A stretch of DNA of 64,000 bases. It comes from GCA-2718035 sp964435285 (GTDB taxonomy: Bacteria > Bacteroidota > Bacteroidia > Flavobacteriales > TMED113). Shown here piece after piece: positions 8,666 to 16,506 of the stretch. Position 1 is the stretch's first letter, and every line of letters starts with the position of its first letter. The position numbers and the translations under genes were made by a program. The stretch is from positions 1-64,000 of the forward strand of contig CAYSYA010000006.1 of NCBI GenBank assembly GCA_964435285.1. Reading direction: 5' to 3'. Under the pieces are notes generated by a model that did no database searches, had not been told where the DNA came from, and saw only the letters and a list, made by a program, of their open reading frames with translations.

Positions 8666-9709
8666 TTATATAAATTTAAGTATTTGTTTGTTAAAATTTT
8701 GTTTTTCATCATCATTAAAATCAAATTCAATTTTCAAATAAAATAAATTAAAATGACTACATAAATATTTGATATTTGATTTTGTTAATCTAAAAAAATC
8801 TTTTTCGGTTAAAATTAAATTTGTCGTTTCTTTTTTCACACCCTCAAGAATTATTTTTTTAATATCTTTTTCTTTGTAATAGTAATGATCAGGAAATTTA
8901 TAATGTTTAAATAATACTTTTTTGGACTTTAAATAATTTTTTAAAGGATTTGAATTTCCAATTCCGGTCAGTAAGAAATATTTTTCTTTAATTTTTAACT
9001 TTTCATCTTTTCCAGTTTTTATATTTTTTAAATTTTTATAGACAATATGAGAAAAAAATAATTTTTGATTTGAGTTTAATGACAGTTGAGATTTTATTTT
9101 ATTCTTCAATTCTGAAGAAATTTTTTTTGGGCATTTTGTTACAACAATAATATTTGCTCTTTTAGCACTAAGAATACTATCTCTGAGATTTCCTAAAGGG
9201 AAAAGCATATCATCTGAATATAACTTTTCATACTCTGTAACCAATATATTCAGGTCCTTTTCTATTTTTCTGTGTTGATGACCGTCATCAAGAATTACAG
9301 TTTTTATATTAGAGTTTTTTTCCAACAATCTTTTTACTCCCTCAATTCTATTCTCACAAACAGCAACTAATAAATCAGGGTGATTATGTTTAATTTGTCT
9401 AGGTTCGTCACCAATTTCATTAGACTTATGAGTTTTGTTTGAAATCATAAAACCTTTAGTTCTTCTTTTGTACCCTCTACTTAAAATTGCTATTTTATTG
9501 TTATTTAGTACTTTGATTAAATATTCCACTAATGGAGTCTTTCCAGCACCACCAATTTTTAAACTTCCAACACTAATAATATTTATTTTAAATTTTGTTT
9601 TTTTATAAATATTGAAGTCATATAGCAGATTTCTAATAAGAATAATACTCAAATGAATTATCTTCAAAATAAATAGTAAAGGGAATAGAATTATTTTTAT
9701 TAAGTTCAT
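8666..9709 (-). CDS. lpxK: Tetraacyldisaccharide 4'-kinase (LpxK)
   Basis: Predicted inner-membrane kinase that phosphorylates the 4' position of the lipid A disaccharide precursor. The 347-residue protein starts with a membrane-associated hydrophobic helix (residues 4-30), followed by the P-loop GGAGKTP (about 53-59) after ISVGSLKI. The DDGHQHRK motif corresponds to the conserved DDGxQ of the family, and LLTGIGNS and LTEKDFFRL are also typical. Length is normal for Bacteroidota. It is the first gene of the minus-strand run that ends with lpxH and is divergent from the NIF3-like gene. The 69-bp spacer holds a perfect inverted repeat (9731-9748). Confidence 0.92.
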   Translation of the reverse strand: MNLIKIILFPLLFILKIIHLSIILIRNLLYDFNIYKKTKFKINIISVGSLKIGGAGKTPLVEYLIKVLNNNKIAILSRGYKRRTKGFMISNKTHKSNEIGDEPRQIKHNHPDLLVAVCENRIEGVKRLLEKNSNIKTVILDDGHQHRKIEKDLNILVTEYEKLYSDDMLFPLGNLRDSILSAKRANIIVVTKCPKKISSELKNKIKSQLSLNSNQKLFFSHIVYKNLKNIKTGKDEKLKIKEKYFLLTGIGNSNPLKNYLKSKKVLFKHYKFPDHYYYKEKDIKKIILEGVKKETTNLILTEKDFFRLTKSNIKYLCSHFNLFYLKIEFDFNDDEKQNFNKQILKFI

Positions 9710-9730
9710 TTCTATATAAAAATAGAAATG

Positions 9731-9748
9731 TAAGATTAAATAATCTTA
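9731..9748. repeat. Perfect 8-bp inverted repeat in the lpxK/NIF3 divergent spacer
   Basis: The arms TAAGATTA and TAATCTTA are separated by AA. The repeat lies 21 bases upstream of the lpxK start and 31 bases upstream of the NIF3-like start. Its position between divergent genes would fit an operator, but chance palindromes are common in such AT-rich DNA. Confidence 0.35.
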
Positions 9749-9778
9749 TTTTTACAAATAAACATAAGAATTGAATTA

Positions 9779-10879
9779 ATGAAGTTAGAAGAAATTATTA
9801 ACTATTTAGAAGAACTAATCCCTTTATCTTTTCAAGAAAGTTATGACAATAGTGGATTGTTAATTGGAGATAAAAACATGGAAATTTCATCTGCTCTTAC
9901 TTGCTTAGACTGTACTGAGGATGTGTTAGATGAAGCAATAAATAATAATTGTAATCTTATATTATCTCATCATCCAATAATTTTCAATTCAATAAAAAAA
10001 TTAAATAATTCAAATTTTTCAGAAAAATTAATATATAAAGCAGTGAAAAATGACATTGCTATTTATGCAATTCATACTAATTTAGACAATATTTATGGTG
10101 GGGTTTCTTTTACTGTTGCAAAAAAACTTAATTTATTAAACTCAAAAATTTTAAAGCCTAAAGAAAAAACTTTAACACAACTAATCACTTATTGCCCTAA
10201 GGAAGCTTTAAATTCAATCCAAAATGAATTATTTAAAATAGGTGCTGGAAAAGTAAGTTCTAAATACGATCAATGCTCTTTTTCATCTGAAGGATTAGGG
10301 GGATTTAGACCATTAAATAATGCTAATCCTGTTCTGGGAGAAATCAACAATAGAACAGAAATAGATGAGAAAAAATTAGAACTTATTTTCCCCACTCATC
10401 TTGAAAATAAAATAAAAAAAACTTTGTTTGAAATTCATCCATATGAGGAGGTGGCTTATCAATTTATTAGATTAGTAAATAGAAATTCAAATATTGGATC
10501 TGGTTTGATAGGGGAGTTAGAAAAAGAAATTGACGTATTGTCATTTTTTAATTTATTAAAAAATGAAATTCCTATTCACACAATCAAACATACAAAGTTT
10601 AGTAAAAAAAATAAAGTTAAAAGAATTGCGTTTTGTGGAGGTTCTGGTGCATTTCTATTAAATGAGGCTAAATCACAAAAAGCAGATATTTACATAAGTT
10701 CTGATTTTAAATACCACGATTTTTTTGAGGCAAATAATGAAATTATTATAGCTGATATAGGTCATTATGAGACGGAACAATTTGTTCCTAATTTAATTTC
10801 TGATATTCTAAAGAAAAAATTTCCTAAATTAGCGGTCATTTTAACACAAATTAATACGAATCCTATAAGTTATTATTAA
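9779..10879 (+). CDS. NIF3-like dinuclear metal-centre protein
   Basis: NIF3/YbgI (GTP cyclohydrolase I type 2-like) family, 366 residues. Metal ligands are visible: the HHP motif (SHHPIIF, H64-H65), HTNLDN at about 106 and the C-terminal DIGHYETEQ. Between the two NIF3 halves (about residues 130-235) lies the CutA-like insertion typical of the longer family members, ending HPYEEVAYQFI. These proteins form hexameric toroids with two metals per subunit; the physiological reaction is unsettled, so only the family is assigned. It is followed after 3 bases by the zinc-ribbon protein gene, a pairing common in Flavobacteriia. Confidence 0.9.
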   Translation: MKLEEIINYLEELIPLSFQESYDNSGLLIGDKNMEISSALTCLDCTEDVLDEAINNNCNLILSHHPIIFNSIKKLNNSNFSEKLIYKAVKNDIAIYAIHTNLDNIYGGVSFTVAKKLNLLNSKILKPKEKTLTQLITYCPKEALNSIQNELFKIGAGKVSSKYDQCSFSSEGLGGFRPLNNANPVLGEINNRTEIDEKKLELIFPTHLENKIKKTLFEIHPYEEVAYQFIRLVNRNSNIGSGLIGELEKEIDVLSFFNLLKNEIPIHTIKHTKFSKKNKVKRIAFCGGSGAFLLNEAKSQKADIYISSDFKYHDFFEANNEIIIADIGHYETEQFVPNLISDILKKKFPKLAVILTQINTNPISYY

Positions 10880-10882
10880 ATT

Positions 10883-11632
10883 ATGGCAACTAAAAAAGTA
10901 GAATTAAAAGAATTATCGGTAGCTGAAAAGTTAGATCAGTTGGTCGCTTTACAAAAAATAGATTCCTCAATAGATGAAATAAAAATTTTAAGAGGTGAGC
11001 TCCCTCTAGAAGTTCAAGACTTAGAAGATGAGGTGGAGGGCTTGAATAAAAGATTAGAAAACTATCAAACAGAAACAGATGCAAAAAAAGAAGATATTAC
11101 TAATCAAGGAGAAGTAAAAAAAGAAGCTGAGTTACTAATTAAAAAATATGAAAAAGATCAAATGAAAGTTAGAAATAACAGAGAATTTGATTCCATAAAT
11201 AAAGAATTAGAATATCAGAGGTTAGAAATTGAGTTAGCAGATAAAAAAATAAAAGAAGCTGAGGATTTTATTGATAATCAAAAAGTAAGTATTTCCGCTA
11301 CAAAAAATAAAATAAAAGAACGAAAAGAAATACTTAAAGAAAAAAAATCTGAGTTAGATGGGATTATTCAAAAAACAGAAAAGGATGAAGAAAAGCTTGA
11401 AAAGAAGAAAAATAAAATAAAGAAGCAAGTTGAAGAAAGATTAATTGTTGCTTATGAAAGAATTAGAACTAACTCTAGAAATGGATTAGCAGTTGTTGAA
11501 ATTAACAGGGGAGCTTGTGGGGGATGCTTTAATAAAGTAACTTCTCAACAGGAAATGGAGGTGAAAAATAAAAAGAGAATTATTGTCTGTGAACACTGTG
11601 GAAGAATATTTTGTCCACCTTCTGAAGAATAA
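10883..11632 (+). CDS. Coiled-coil hairpin protein with C-terminal C4 zinc ribbon
   Basis: A 249-residue, highly charged protein. Residues about 15-200 form a long antiparallel coiled-coil hairpin (Lys/Glu-rich heptads). The C-terminus carries a zinc ribbon with two CxxC pairs (CGGC and CEHC) and the motif GRIFCPP. This is the zf-RING_7/CT398-like family, proposed to bind nucleic acid or act in protein assembly. No enzymatic motif is present. It starts 3 bases after the NIF3-like gene, so the two form an operon. Confidence 0.88.
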   Translation: MATKKVELKELSVAEKLDQLVALQKIDSSIDEIKILRGELPLEVQDLEDEVEGLNKRLENYQTETDAKKEDITNQGEVKKEAELLIKKYEKDQMKVRNNREFDSINKELEYQRLEIELADKKIKEAEDFIDNQKVSISATKNKIKERKEILKEKKSELDGIIQKTEKDEEKLEKKKNKIKKQVEERLIVAYERIRTNSRNGLAVVEINRGACGGCFNKVTSQQEMEVKNKKRIIVCEHCGRIFCPPSEE

Positions 11633-11675
11633 AAATAATTGAATTTTTTTTAGTATAAATAAACTTCTAATTAGT

Positions 11676-13130
11676 TTAAAACTTGTATCCGAAGGTAAAT
11701 ATTAAGTTTTGTACGGTTTTAGAAAGCTCTGTCGGAGATGAGTTATTAAACATAAAGTATTCTTCTTCTTCGAAGGAGTGAGTTAAAGCAAAATCAAAAA
11801 AATATTGATTTGATTTATACCCAATTCCAAAACTTTGGGTTACTCTTTCTTTATTTTCTTCAGTTGAATTACTATTAGTATAAGGACTTTCGTATATACC
11901 TAATCCAGCTCTTATGTTTATGTCTCCAAATCTCCATTCAGTTCCTAAACGAAAATTTGATGTTTTTTTGTAGAAATTCGAAATATTTGAGTTTTCTTCT
12001 AGAAAATTATAATAATCAGCACTTAGTTTTGAGCTACTGTAGTCAATTTGTTCAAATTCAAAATTGATTAATCCTCTTTTTGCAATAATTAAAGCTATAC
12101 TAGAAATAGTTTTTGACGGTGTTTTTAAGGTGTAGTTTCCAAATCCATATGGTGACATATCGCTTATCATGCCCATATTTTCTTCAGTAAATATTGTCGT
12201 TAAATTACTTTCCCAATTTTCTTCTATTTCAAAACGTGTTTTTGAATGATAAGCAGCTCCTATACGTAAGAATTGAACGGGCTTTAGTATAAGTCCTAAT
12301 TTATAATTCAACCCACCACCAATTACATTCAAATTTTGATTATAAATAAATTCATTGATATTTCCCCATTCATAATTTTCATTCATTTCAAATCCGGATT
12401 CTTTGTAAGAATTGAATTCATTATAATTAATTCCAACAAAGCCAAGTTGTAATCCTAAAAATAATAGGTCACTATAAGCGCTAGAGATACTAAAGCTTAA
12501 CTCGTCCATATATCCAGATCTAGTAATAATATTTTGATGAAAGATATTTTCAGAATTAGAACTTATTGCAGATTCGTAGGTATTTATTTGATTTAATGTA
12601 TCTATAAGAAATGTTGAATATGCTAGGTACTCAGAAAAAGGATTCAAATCTTCAATATTTGAGCCTTGTGAATTGTTTAAAAAGTTATAACTAATTGATT
12701 CATTTGAATTTCCTAGAATTACAAAATCTGAATTAAAATCTTTTAATCTATTGTAAGATAATGAAAAAGAAAATCGGTTCCATTTACTTTTGTCATCTCT
12801 CAAGGTTTTAACATATCCCATATTTTGAATATAGAAACTCGTTTTTTCACTTTGATAAGAATTGTTAAAATATTTAGATTCATACGAATTAATTCTAGAG
12901 TTTAATGAAAAGCCAACTTCGTCAGTTCTATATATAGCTAGTCCTGCAGGATTTACATGAATTGATGAAAGGTCAGCTCCTAAAGATCCAAATGAGCCGC
13001 CAACAGAGCTTAGTCTTGCGGTTCCTAGGTTCTCCAAATAAGAATATCTTAGTGCGTCAACATGATTTTGCGACAGGGATTTTAAACAAATTAAATATAT
13101 TAAACAAAAAAATATTTTTTTCATAAACAT
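11676..13130 (-). CDS. OmpP1/FadL-like outer-membrane porin
   Basis: A 484-residue beta-barrel protein of the OmpP1/FadL/TodX type (often called hemin receptor in Bacteroidota). After the signal peptide (MKKIFFCLIYLICLKSLSQ) comes the diagnostic N-terminal segment GTARLSSVGGSFGSLGADLSSIHVNPAGLA. The rest alternates short amphipathic strands and ends with an aromatic last strand (NLIFTFGYKF), the usual BamA recognition end. FadL proteins pass hydrophobic compounds; the substrate here is unknown. The first ATG (13130) shares one base with the stop of the upstream Tyr-rich gene (TAATG), while an in-frame ATG at 13124 gives the more usual MKK start. The pair is divergent from proS. Confidence 0.85.
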   Translation of the reverse strand: MFMKKIFFCLIYLICLKSLSQNHVDALRYSYLENLGTARLSSVGGSFGSLGADLSSIHVNPAGLAIYRTDEVGFSLNSRINSYESKYFNNSYQSEKTSFYIQNMGYVKTLRDDKSKWNRFSFSLSYNRLKDFNSDFVILGNSNESISYNFLNNSQGSNIEDLNPFSEYLAYSTFLIDTLNQINTYESAISSNSENIFHQNIITRSGYMDELSFSISSAYSDLLFLGLQLGFVGINYNEFNSYKESGFEMNENYEWGNINEFIYNQNLNVIGGGLNYKLGLILKPVQFLRIGAAYHSKTRFEIEENWESNLTTIFTEENMGMISDMSPYGFGNYTLKTPSKTISSIALIIAKRGLINFEFEQIDYSSSKLSADYYNFLEENSNISNFYKKTSNFRLGTEWRFGDINIRAGLGIYESPYTNSNSTEENKERVTQSFGIGYKSNQYFFDFALTHSFEEEEYFMFNNSSPTELSKTVQNLIFTFGYKF

Positions 13131-14192
13131 TATGGTTTTCTCACTCCTCTAGAGGAATTTGATCTTGATTTAGATGAATTATTAAAACTATTTCTATTTG
13201 AATTACTATAGTTATTTCTGTTGGATTTATTATAGTTATTTTTATTTGAGTTAGTATATTTTTCTCTATTAGAATTTTTATAATTTACATTGGAGTTTTT
13301 TTGAATTAAATCATTAACTATTTCTTTGAAAACATTATTTCTTTTTTTGTTATTAGATTTATTTCTAAATGTTAATTTTTCAATAGATTGATTATTTTTT
13401 TTGTTAGATTCAAGTTTAATGTTTTGATGATGACCTGAAATTATATTGTTGGAAATAATTTTATTTTGGTTACGATTTTCGATGTTTGATGTTGTACTTT
13501 GGTTTGTATTTGTAGCATTTCTATGTCCATAATAAATATTAGTATTATCATCAATAACATAGTTATTATTGAAATAATGTAAATGGTGATGGGCATAAGA
13601 ATTATATCCCCATCNNNNNNNNNNNNNNNNNNNNNNNNNNNNNNNNNNNNNNNNNNNNNNNNNNNNNNNNNNNNNNNNNNNNNNNNNNNNNNNNNNNNNN
13701 NNNNNNNNNNNNNNCATAGTAGTTTGGATATCCCCATCCATAGTAGTTTGGATATCCCCATCCATAGTAGTTTGGATATCCCCATCCATAGTAACCTGAA
13801 AATCCCCATCCTTGGTAGCTTGAGAATCCCCAGCCATTGTATAGATTTGGCCAACCAAATCCATGTATGCCATGGTAATTGTAATAATGATTTTCCCATG
13901 GACTATAATAGAAATTATAGTCCCAATAATAGTCAAAGTAATTATTTTCAAATCTATCTATTTTATCAGAGTAACTAAATTCTTCATCATAGTAGAAATC
14001 AATAGATTCGCTATTTTCTATATTCTCATTCATACTTTTTTCAGGATTTTCAATATCAAGAAAGTCATAATTTACTTCACTGTCACTATAATAAATATCA
14101 TCAACAAAGTCTTGGCTAACTAAAATAAATGGTACAATAATTAGACACAGTGTTTTAAAAGTCATATTGTTTAGAAAAAAATTCATAATCAT
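13130..14192 (-). CDS. Tyr/Asn-rich low-complexity secreted protein, interrupted by an assembly gap
   Basis: Read as one gene across the 100-N gap. The N-terminal half (14192-13715) has a signal peptide (MTFKTLCLIIVPFILVSQ; ATGs at 14192, 14186 and 14165), an acidic stretch, a Tyr/Trp-rich region, then GWGYPNYY octapeptide repeats. After the gap, WGYNSYAHHH continues the repeat, followed by an Asn/Ser/Lys/Arg-rich basic tail (NNYSNSNRNS ... RGVRKP). The halves are in different frames only because the gap length is arbitrary: any true gap divisible by 3 joins them, and the repeat phase fits exactly. No family is recognised. The acidic aromatic front and basic tail suggest a cell-envelope or sticky matrix protein, which is speculation. 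It is probably co-transcribed with the FadL-like gene. Confidence 0.7.
13615..13714. other. Assembly gap of 100 N inside a 24-bp coding repeat
   Basis: Exactly 100 N, a conventional placeholder for unknown length. The base before the gap and the base after it are in perfect phase of the 24-bp repeat, so the missing sequence is probably a whole number of repeat units (possibly zero). Confidence 0.95.
13715..13834 (-). repeat. 24-bp tandem repeat encoding GWGYPNYY
   Basis: Three perfect 24-bp units (13715-13738, 13739-13762, 13763-13786) adjoin the gap, followed by two degenerate units up to 13834. Each encodes eight residues. The perfect units lie against the gap, consistent with an expanding array that the assembler could not resolve. 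Confidence 0.92.
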
Positions 14193-14250
14193 TTAAGTTT
14201 TTATAATTGAAAATATATCTTTAATTAAAATTATGTTTTGTGTGTTTCTA

Positions 14251-14258
14251 CAAAACTA
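14251..14258 (-). promoter_or_regulatory. Candidate -7 box (TAGTTTTG) for the Tyr-rich gene
   Basis: Exact match to the Bacteroidota -7 consensus TAnnTTTG, about 59 bases upstream of the 14192 ATG. A TTTG lies about 24 bases further upstream, slightly more than the usual spacing. The match could be by chance. Confidence 0.35.
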
Positions 14259-14295
14259 ATAAATGTAGTGCAAAAAACATACCAAAAATGTTGAT

Positions 14296-15759
14296 ATGGC
14301 TAAGAATATAACAAAAAAAACAATTAATTACTCTCAATGGTATAATGATATCGTTTTAAATGCAGATTTAGCAGAGACGTCTGCTGTAAGGGGGTGTATG
14401 GTTATTAAACCTTATGGTTTTGCTATTTGGGAAAGATTACAGTCTGAATTAGATAAAATGTTCAAAAAAACAGGCCATATGAATGCTTATTTTCCTCTTT
14501 TTATACCAAAATCTTTTTTTTCAAAAGAAGCTAATCACGTTGATGGTTTTGCAAAAGAATGCGCAGTAGTAACTCACTACAGATTAAAAAGCTCAGATTC
14601 AGGAATTATTGTAGATGAAGAAGCAAAATTAGAAGAAGAGTTAATTGTTAGACCAACATCAGAAACAATTATTTGGGATACTTACAAAAAATGGATTCAG
14701 TCTTATAGAGATCTTCCAATTTTAGTTAATCAATGGGCAAATGTTGTTAGATGGGAGATGAGGACAAGATTATTTTTGAGAACAGCTGAATTTTTGTGGC
14801 AAGAGGGGCATACTGCTCACGAAACTAAAGAAGAAGCTCTTGAAGAGACAGAATTAATTTTAAATGTTTATGCAGACTTTTTGGAAAAATTCATGGCTAT
14901 TCCTGTAGTTAAAGGTAGGAAAACGGAGTCTGAAAGGTTTGCGGGAGCTTTAGATACATACTGTATAGAAGCACTTATGCAAGATGGAAAAGCTTTACAA
15001 GCAGGAACATCTCATTTTTTAGGACAAAATTTTTCCAAAGCTTTTGATGTTAAGTTTACTAATAAAGCTGGCAAGTTAGAACATGTTTGGGCTACGTCCT
15101 GGGGAGTTTCAACAAGACTAATGGGTGCCTTAGTCATGACTCATTCTGATGATCAAGGATTGGTTTTGCCTCCAAATCTCGCTCCTTTTCAAGTGGTTAT
15201 AGTTCCAATCTATAAGGGCAAAGATGAGTTTGAAATTATTGATAAGTTTTGTTGTAATATTTTTAAAAATTTACAAGACGCTGATATTAGAGTTAAATAT
15301 GATAAAAGAGATTCGTTTAAACCAGGTTGGAAGTTTAATGAATACGAAGTAAAAGGAGTTCCGATTCGAATTTCTGTAGGGATGAGAGACATCAAGGAAA
15401 ACTCAATAGAAATTTTTAGAAGAGATACTTTTGAAAAAAGTAAATGTATTGAGACACAACTAATAGATACTATTTTACAACTATTAAAAGAAATTCAAGA
15501 TAATCTTTATAAAAAAGCAAATATTTTTTTAGAAAGCAATACTCATGTTGTTGATGATTTTGAGAAATTTAAGGAAAAAATTAAATCCGGAGGTTTTGTT
15601 CTTGCTCATTGGGACGGTACTTCAAAAACAGAAAAAGAAATTAAGAAAATTACAAAAGCAACAATTAGGTGTATTCCATTTTCACCTGGTCAAAAAGGAA
15701 AATGTATACTTTCTGGTAAACCGTCTGAAAAAAGAGTTTTTTTCGCAAAAGCATATTAA
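14296..15759 (+). CDS. proS: Prolyl-tRNA synthetase, short (archaeal/eukaryote-like) form
   Basis: A 487-residue class II synthetase charging tRNA(Pro). Motif 2 (VVRWEMRTR with the following FLRTAEFLWQEGHTAH) and motif 3 (GALVMTHSDDQGLVLPP) are intact. The protein lacks the editing insertion of the long bacterial form and ends with the C-terminal zinc-domain-like segment typical of the short class, finishing KRVFFAKAY. This form is the normal one in Bacteroidota. It is divergent from the FadL/Tyr-rich pair, and tRNA-Glu and rpsT follow on the same strand. Confidence 0.95.
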   Translation: MAKNITKKTINYSQWYNDIVLNADLAETSAVRGCMVIKPYGFAIWERLQSELDKMFKKTGHMNAYFPLFIPKSFFSKEANHVDGFAKECAVVTHYRLKSSDSGIIVDEEAKLEEELIVRPTSETIIWDTYKKWIQSYRDLPILVNQWANVVRWEMRTRLFLRTAEFLWQEGHTAHETKEEALEETELILNVYADFLEKFMAIPVVKGRKTESERFAGALDTYCIEALMQDGKALQAGTSHFLGQNFSKAFDVKFTNKAGKLEHVWATSWGVSTRLMGALVMTHSDDQGLVLPPNLAPFQVVIVPIYKGKDEFEIIDKFCCNIFKNLQDADIRVKYDKRDSFKPGWKFNEYEVKGVPIRISVGMRDIKENSIEIFRRDTFEKSKCIETQLIDTILQLLKEIQDNLYKKANIFLESNTHVVDDFEKFKEKIKSGGFVLAHWDGTSKTEKEIKKITKATIRCIPFSPGQKGKCILSGKPSEKRVFFAKAY

Positions 15760-15817
15760 TTTGACAATAAATTTGTAAACATAATAAAAGTTATTAATTT
15801 TGCTGACTAATTTCTAA

Positions 15818-15889
15818 GGTCCGTTCGTCTAGGGGTTAGGACATCAGGTTTTCATCCTGGGAACAGGGGTTCGATTCCCCTACGGACTG
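15818..15889 (+). tRNA. tRNA-Glu (UUC)
   Basis: A 72-nt cloverleaf: acceptor GGTCCGT pairs with ACGGACT (G1-U72 wobble), D-arm GTCTAGGGGTTAGGAC, anticodon stem TCAGG/CCTGG with loop TTTTCAT (anticodon TTC at 15851-15853), T-arm AGGGG-TTCGATT-CCCCT, discriminator G. CCA is not encoded. It lies between proS and rpsT. Confidence 0.97.
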
Positions 15890-15906
15890 CTTAATTATTA
15901 TGAATT

Positions 15907-16500
15907 ATGGCGAATCACAAATCTGCAATTAAAAGAACAAGGTCTGATTACTCTAAAAATCAGCACAACAAGTACTTACACAAAACTACTAGAAATGCAA
16001 TTAAAAAATTAAAAACAGGACAAGTTGCAGTCAGCTCAGATGAAATTTCTAAAGTTTTTTCTTTGATAGATAAACTTATAAAAAATAACATTATACACAA
16101 GAATAAAGGAGCTAACCTTAAATCAAAAATTAGTAAGTTAGAATTTGATGCATCCTCTGCTGATAATACTAAAAAAAGTAAAGAGGAAAAGAAAAGTGTA
16201 AGAAAGAAAAATGAAAAAAAACAAGAAGGCGATAGCAACGCTAAATTAAATAAATCTGTTGAAGAAGTTTCTGCTGAAGAAGTTTCTACTGAAGAAGTTT
16301 CTACTGAAGAAGTTTCTGCTGAAGAAGTTTCTACTGAAGAAGTTTCTACTGAAGAACCTCTTACTGAAGAGGCTCCTACTGAAGAAGTTTCTACTGAAGA
16401 AGCTCCTACTGAAGAGGCTCCTACTGAAGAAGTTTCTACTGAAGAAGCTCCTACTGAAGATAATGAGTTAAAAAGTACAGATTCTTTAGAAAAAGAATAA
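15907..16500 (+). CDS. rpsT: 30S ribosomal protein S20 with long acidic repeat extension
   Basis: Residues 1 to about 85 are a normal S20 (MANHKSAIKRTRSDYSKNQ; KTTRNAIKKLK; NKGANLKSKISKL), a basic protein that binds 16S rRNA near the 5' domain. The protein should end there but runs on to residue 197: a Lys/Glu linker (about 90-118), then 13 pentapeptide units of the type VSTEE/APTEE/VSAEE (codons 16267-16461), then a short polar tail. No stop or frameshift separates the two parts. The extension is strongly acidic and likely disordered, opposite in charge to S20. It starts 17 bases after tRNA-Glu, so the two may share a transcript. Confidence 0.93.
   Translation: MANHKSAIKRTRSDYSKNQHNKYLHKTTRNAIKKLKTGQVAVSSDEISKVFSLIDKLIKNNIIHKNKGANLKSKISKLEFDASSADNTKKSKEEKKSVRKKNEKKQEGDSNAKLNKSVEEVSAEEVSTEEVSTEEVSAEEVSTEEVSTEEPLTEEAPTEEVSTEEAPTEEAPTEEVSTEEAPTEDNELKSTDSLEKE
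16267..16461 (+). repeat. Thirteen 15-bp units encoding (V/A)(S/P)TEE in rpsT
   Basis: The recurring unit is GTTTCTACTGAAGAA with variants (GCT for ACT; GCTCCTACTGAAGAA; CCTCTTACTGAAGAA). Several neighbouring units are identical at the DNA level, indicating recent slippage or expansion. Confidence 0.95.
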
Positions 16501-16506
16501 ACTTTA

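Noticed and set aside
13715..13834. 24-bp repeats considered as a CRISPR-like array
   Set aside because: There are no spacers; the units are contiguous, in frame and encode GWGYPNYY.
13441..13978. Several overlapping open frames across the 100-N gap on both strands
   Set aside because: They are readings of the repeat and the N run in wrong frames. Only the 14192 frame before the gap and the 13130-ending frame after it give a coherent repeat protein.
16259..16471. A 70-residue Lys/Leu-rich open frame (KKFLLKKFLL pattern)
   Set aside because: It is the other-frame shadow of the GAAGAAGTTTCTACT repeats of rpsT and has no independent start context.
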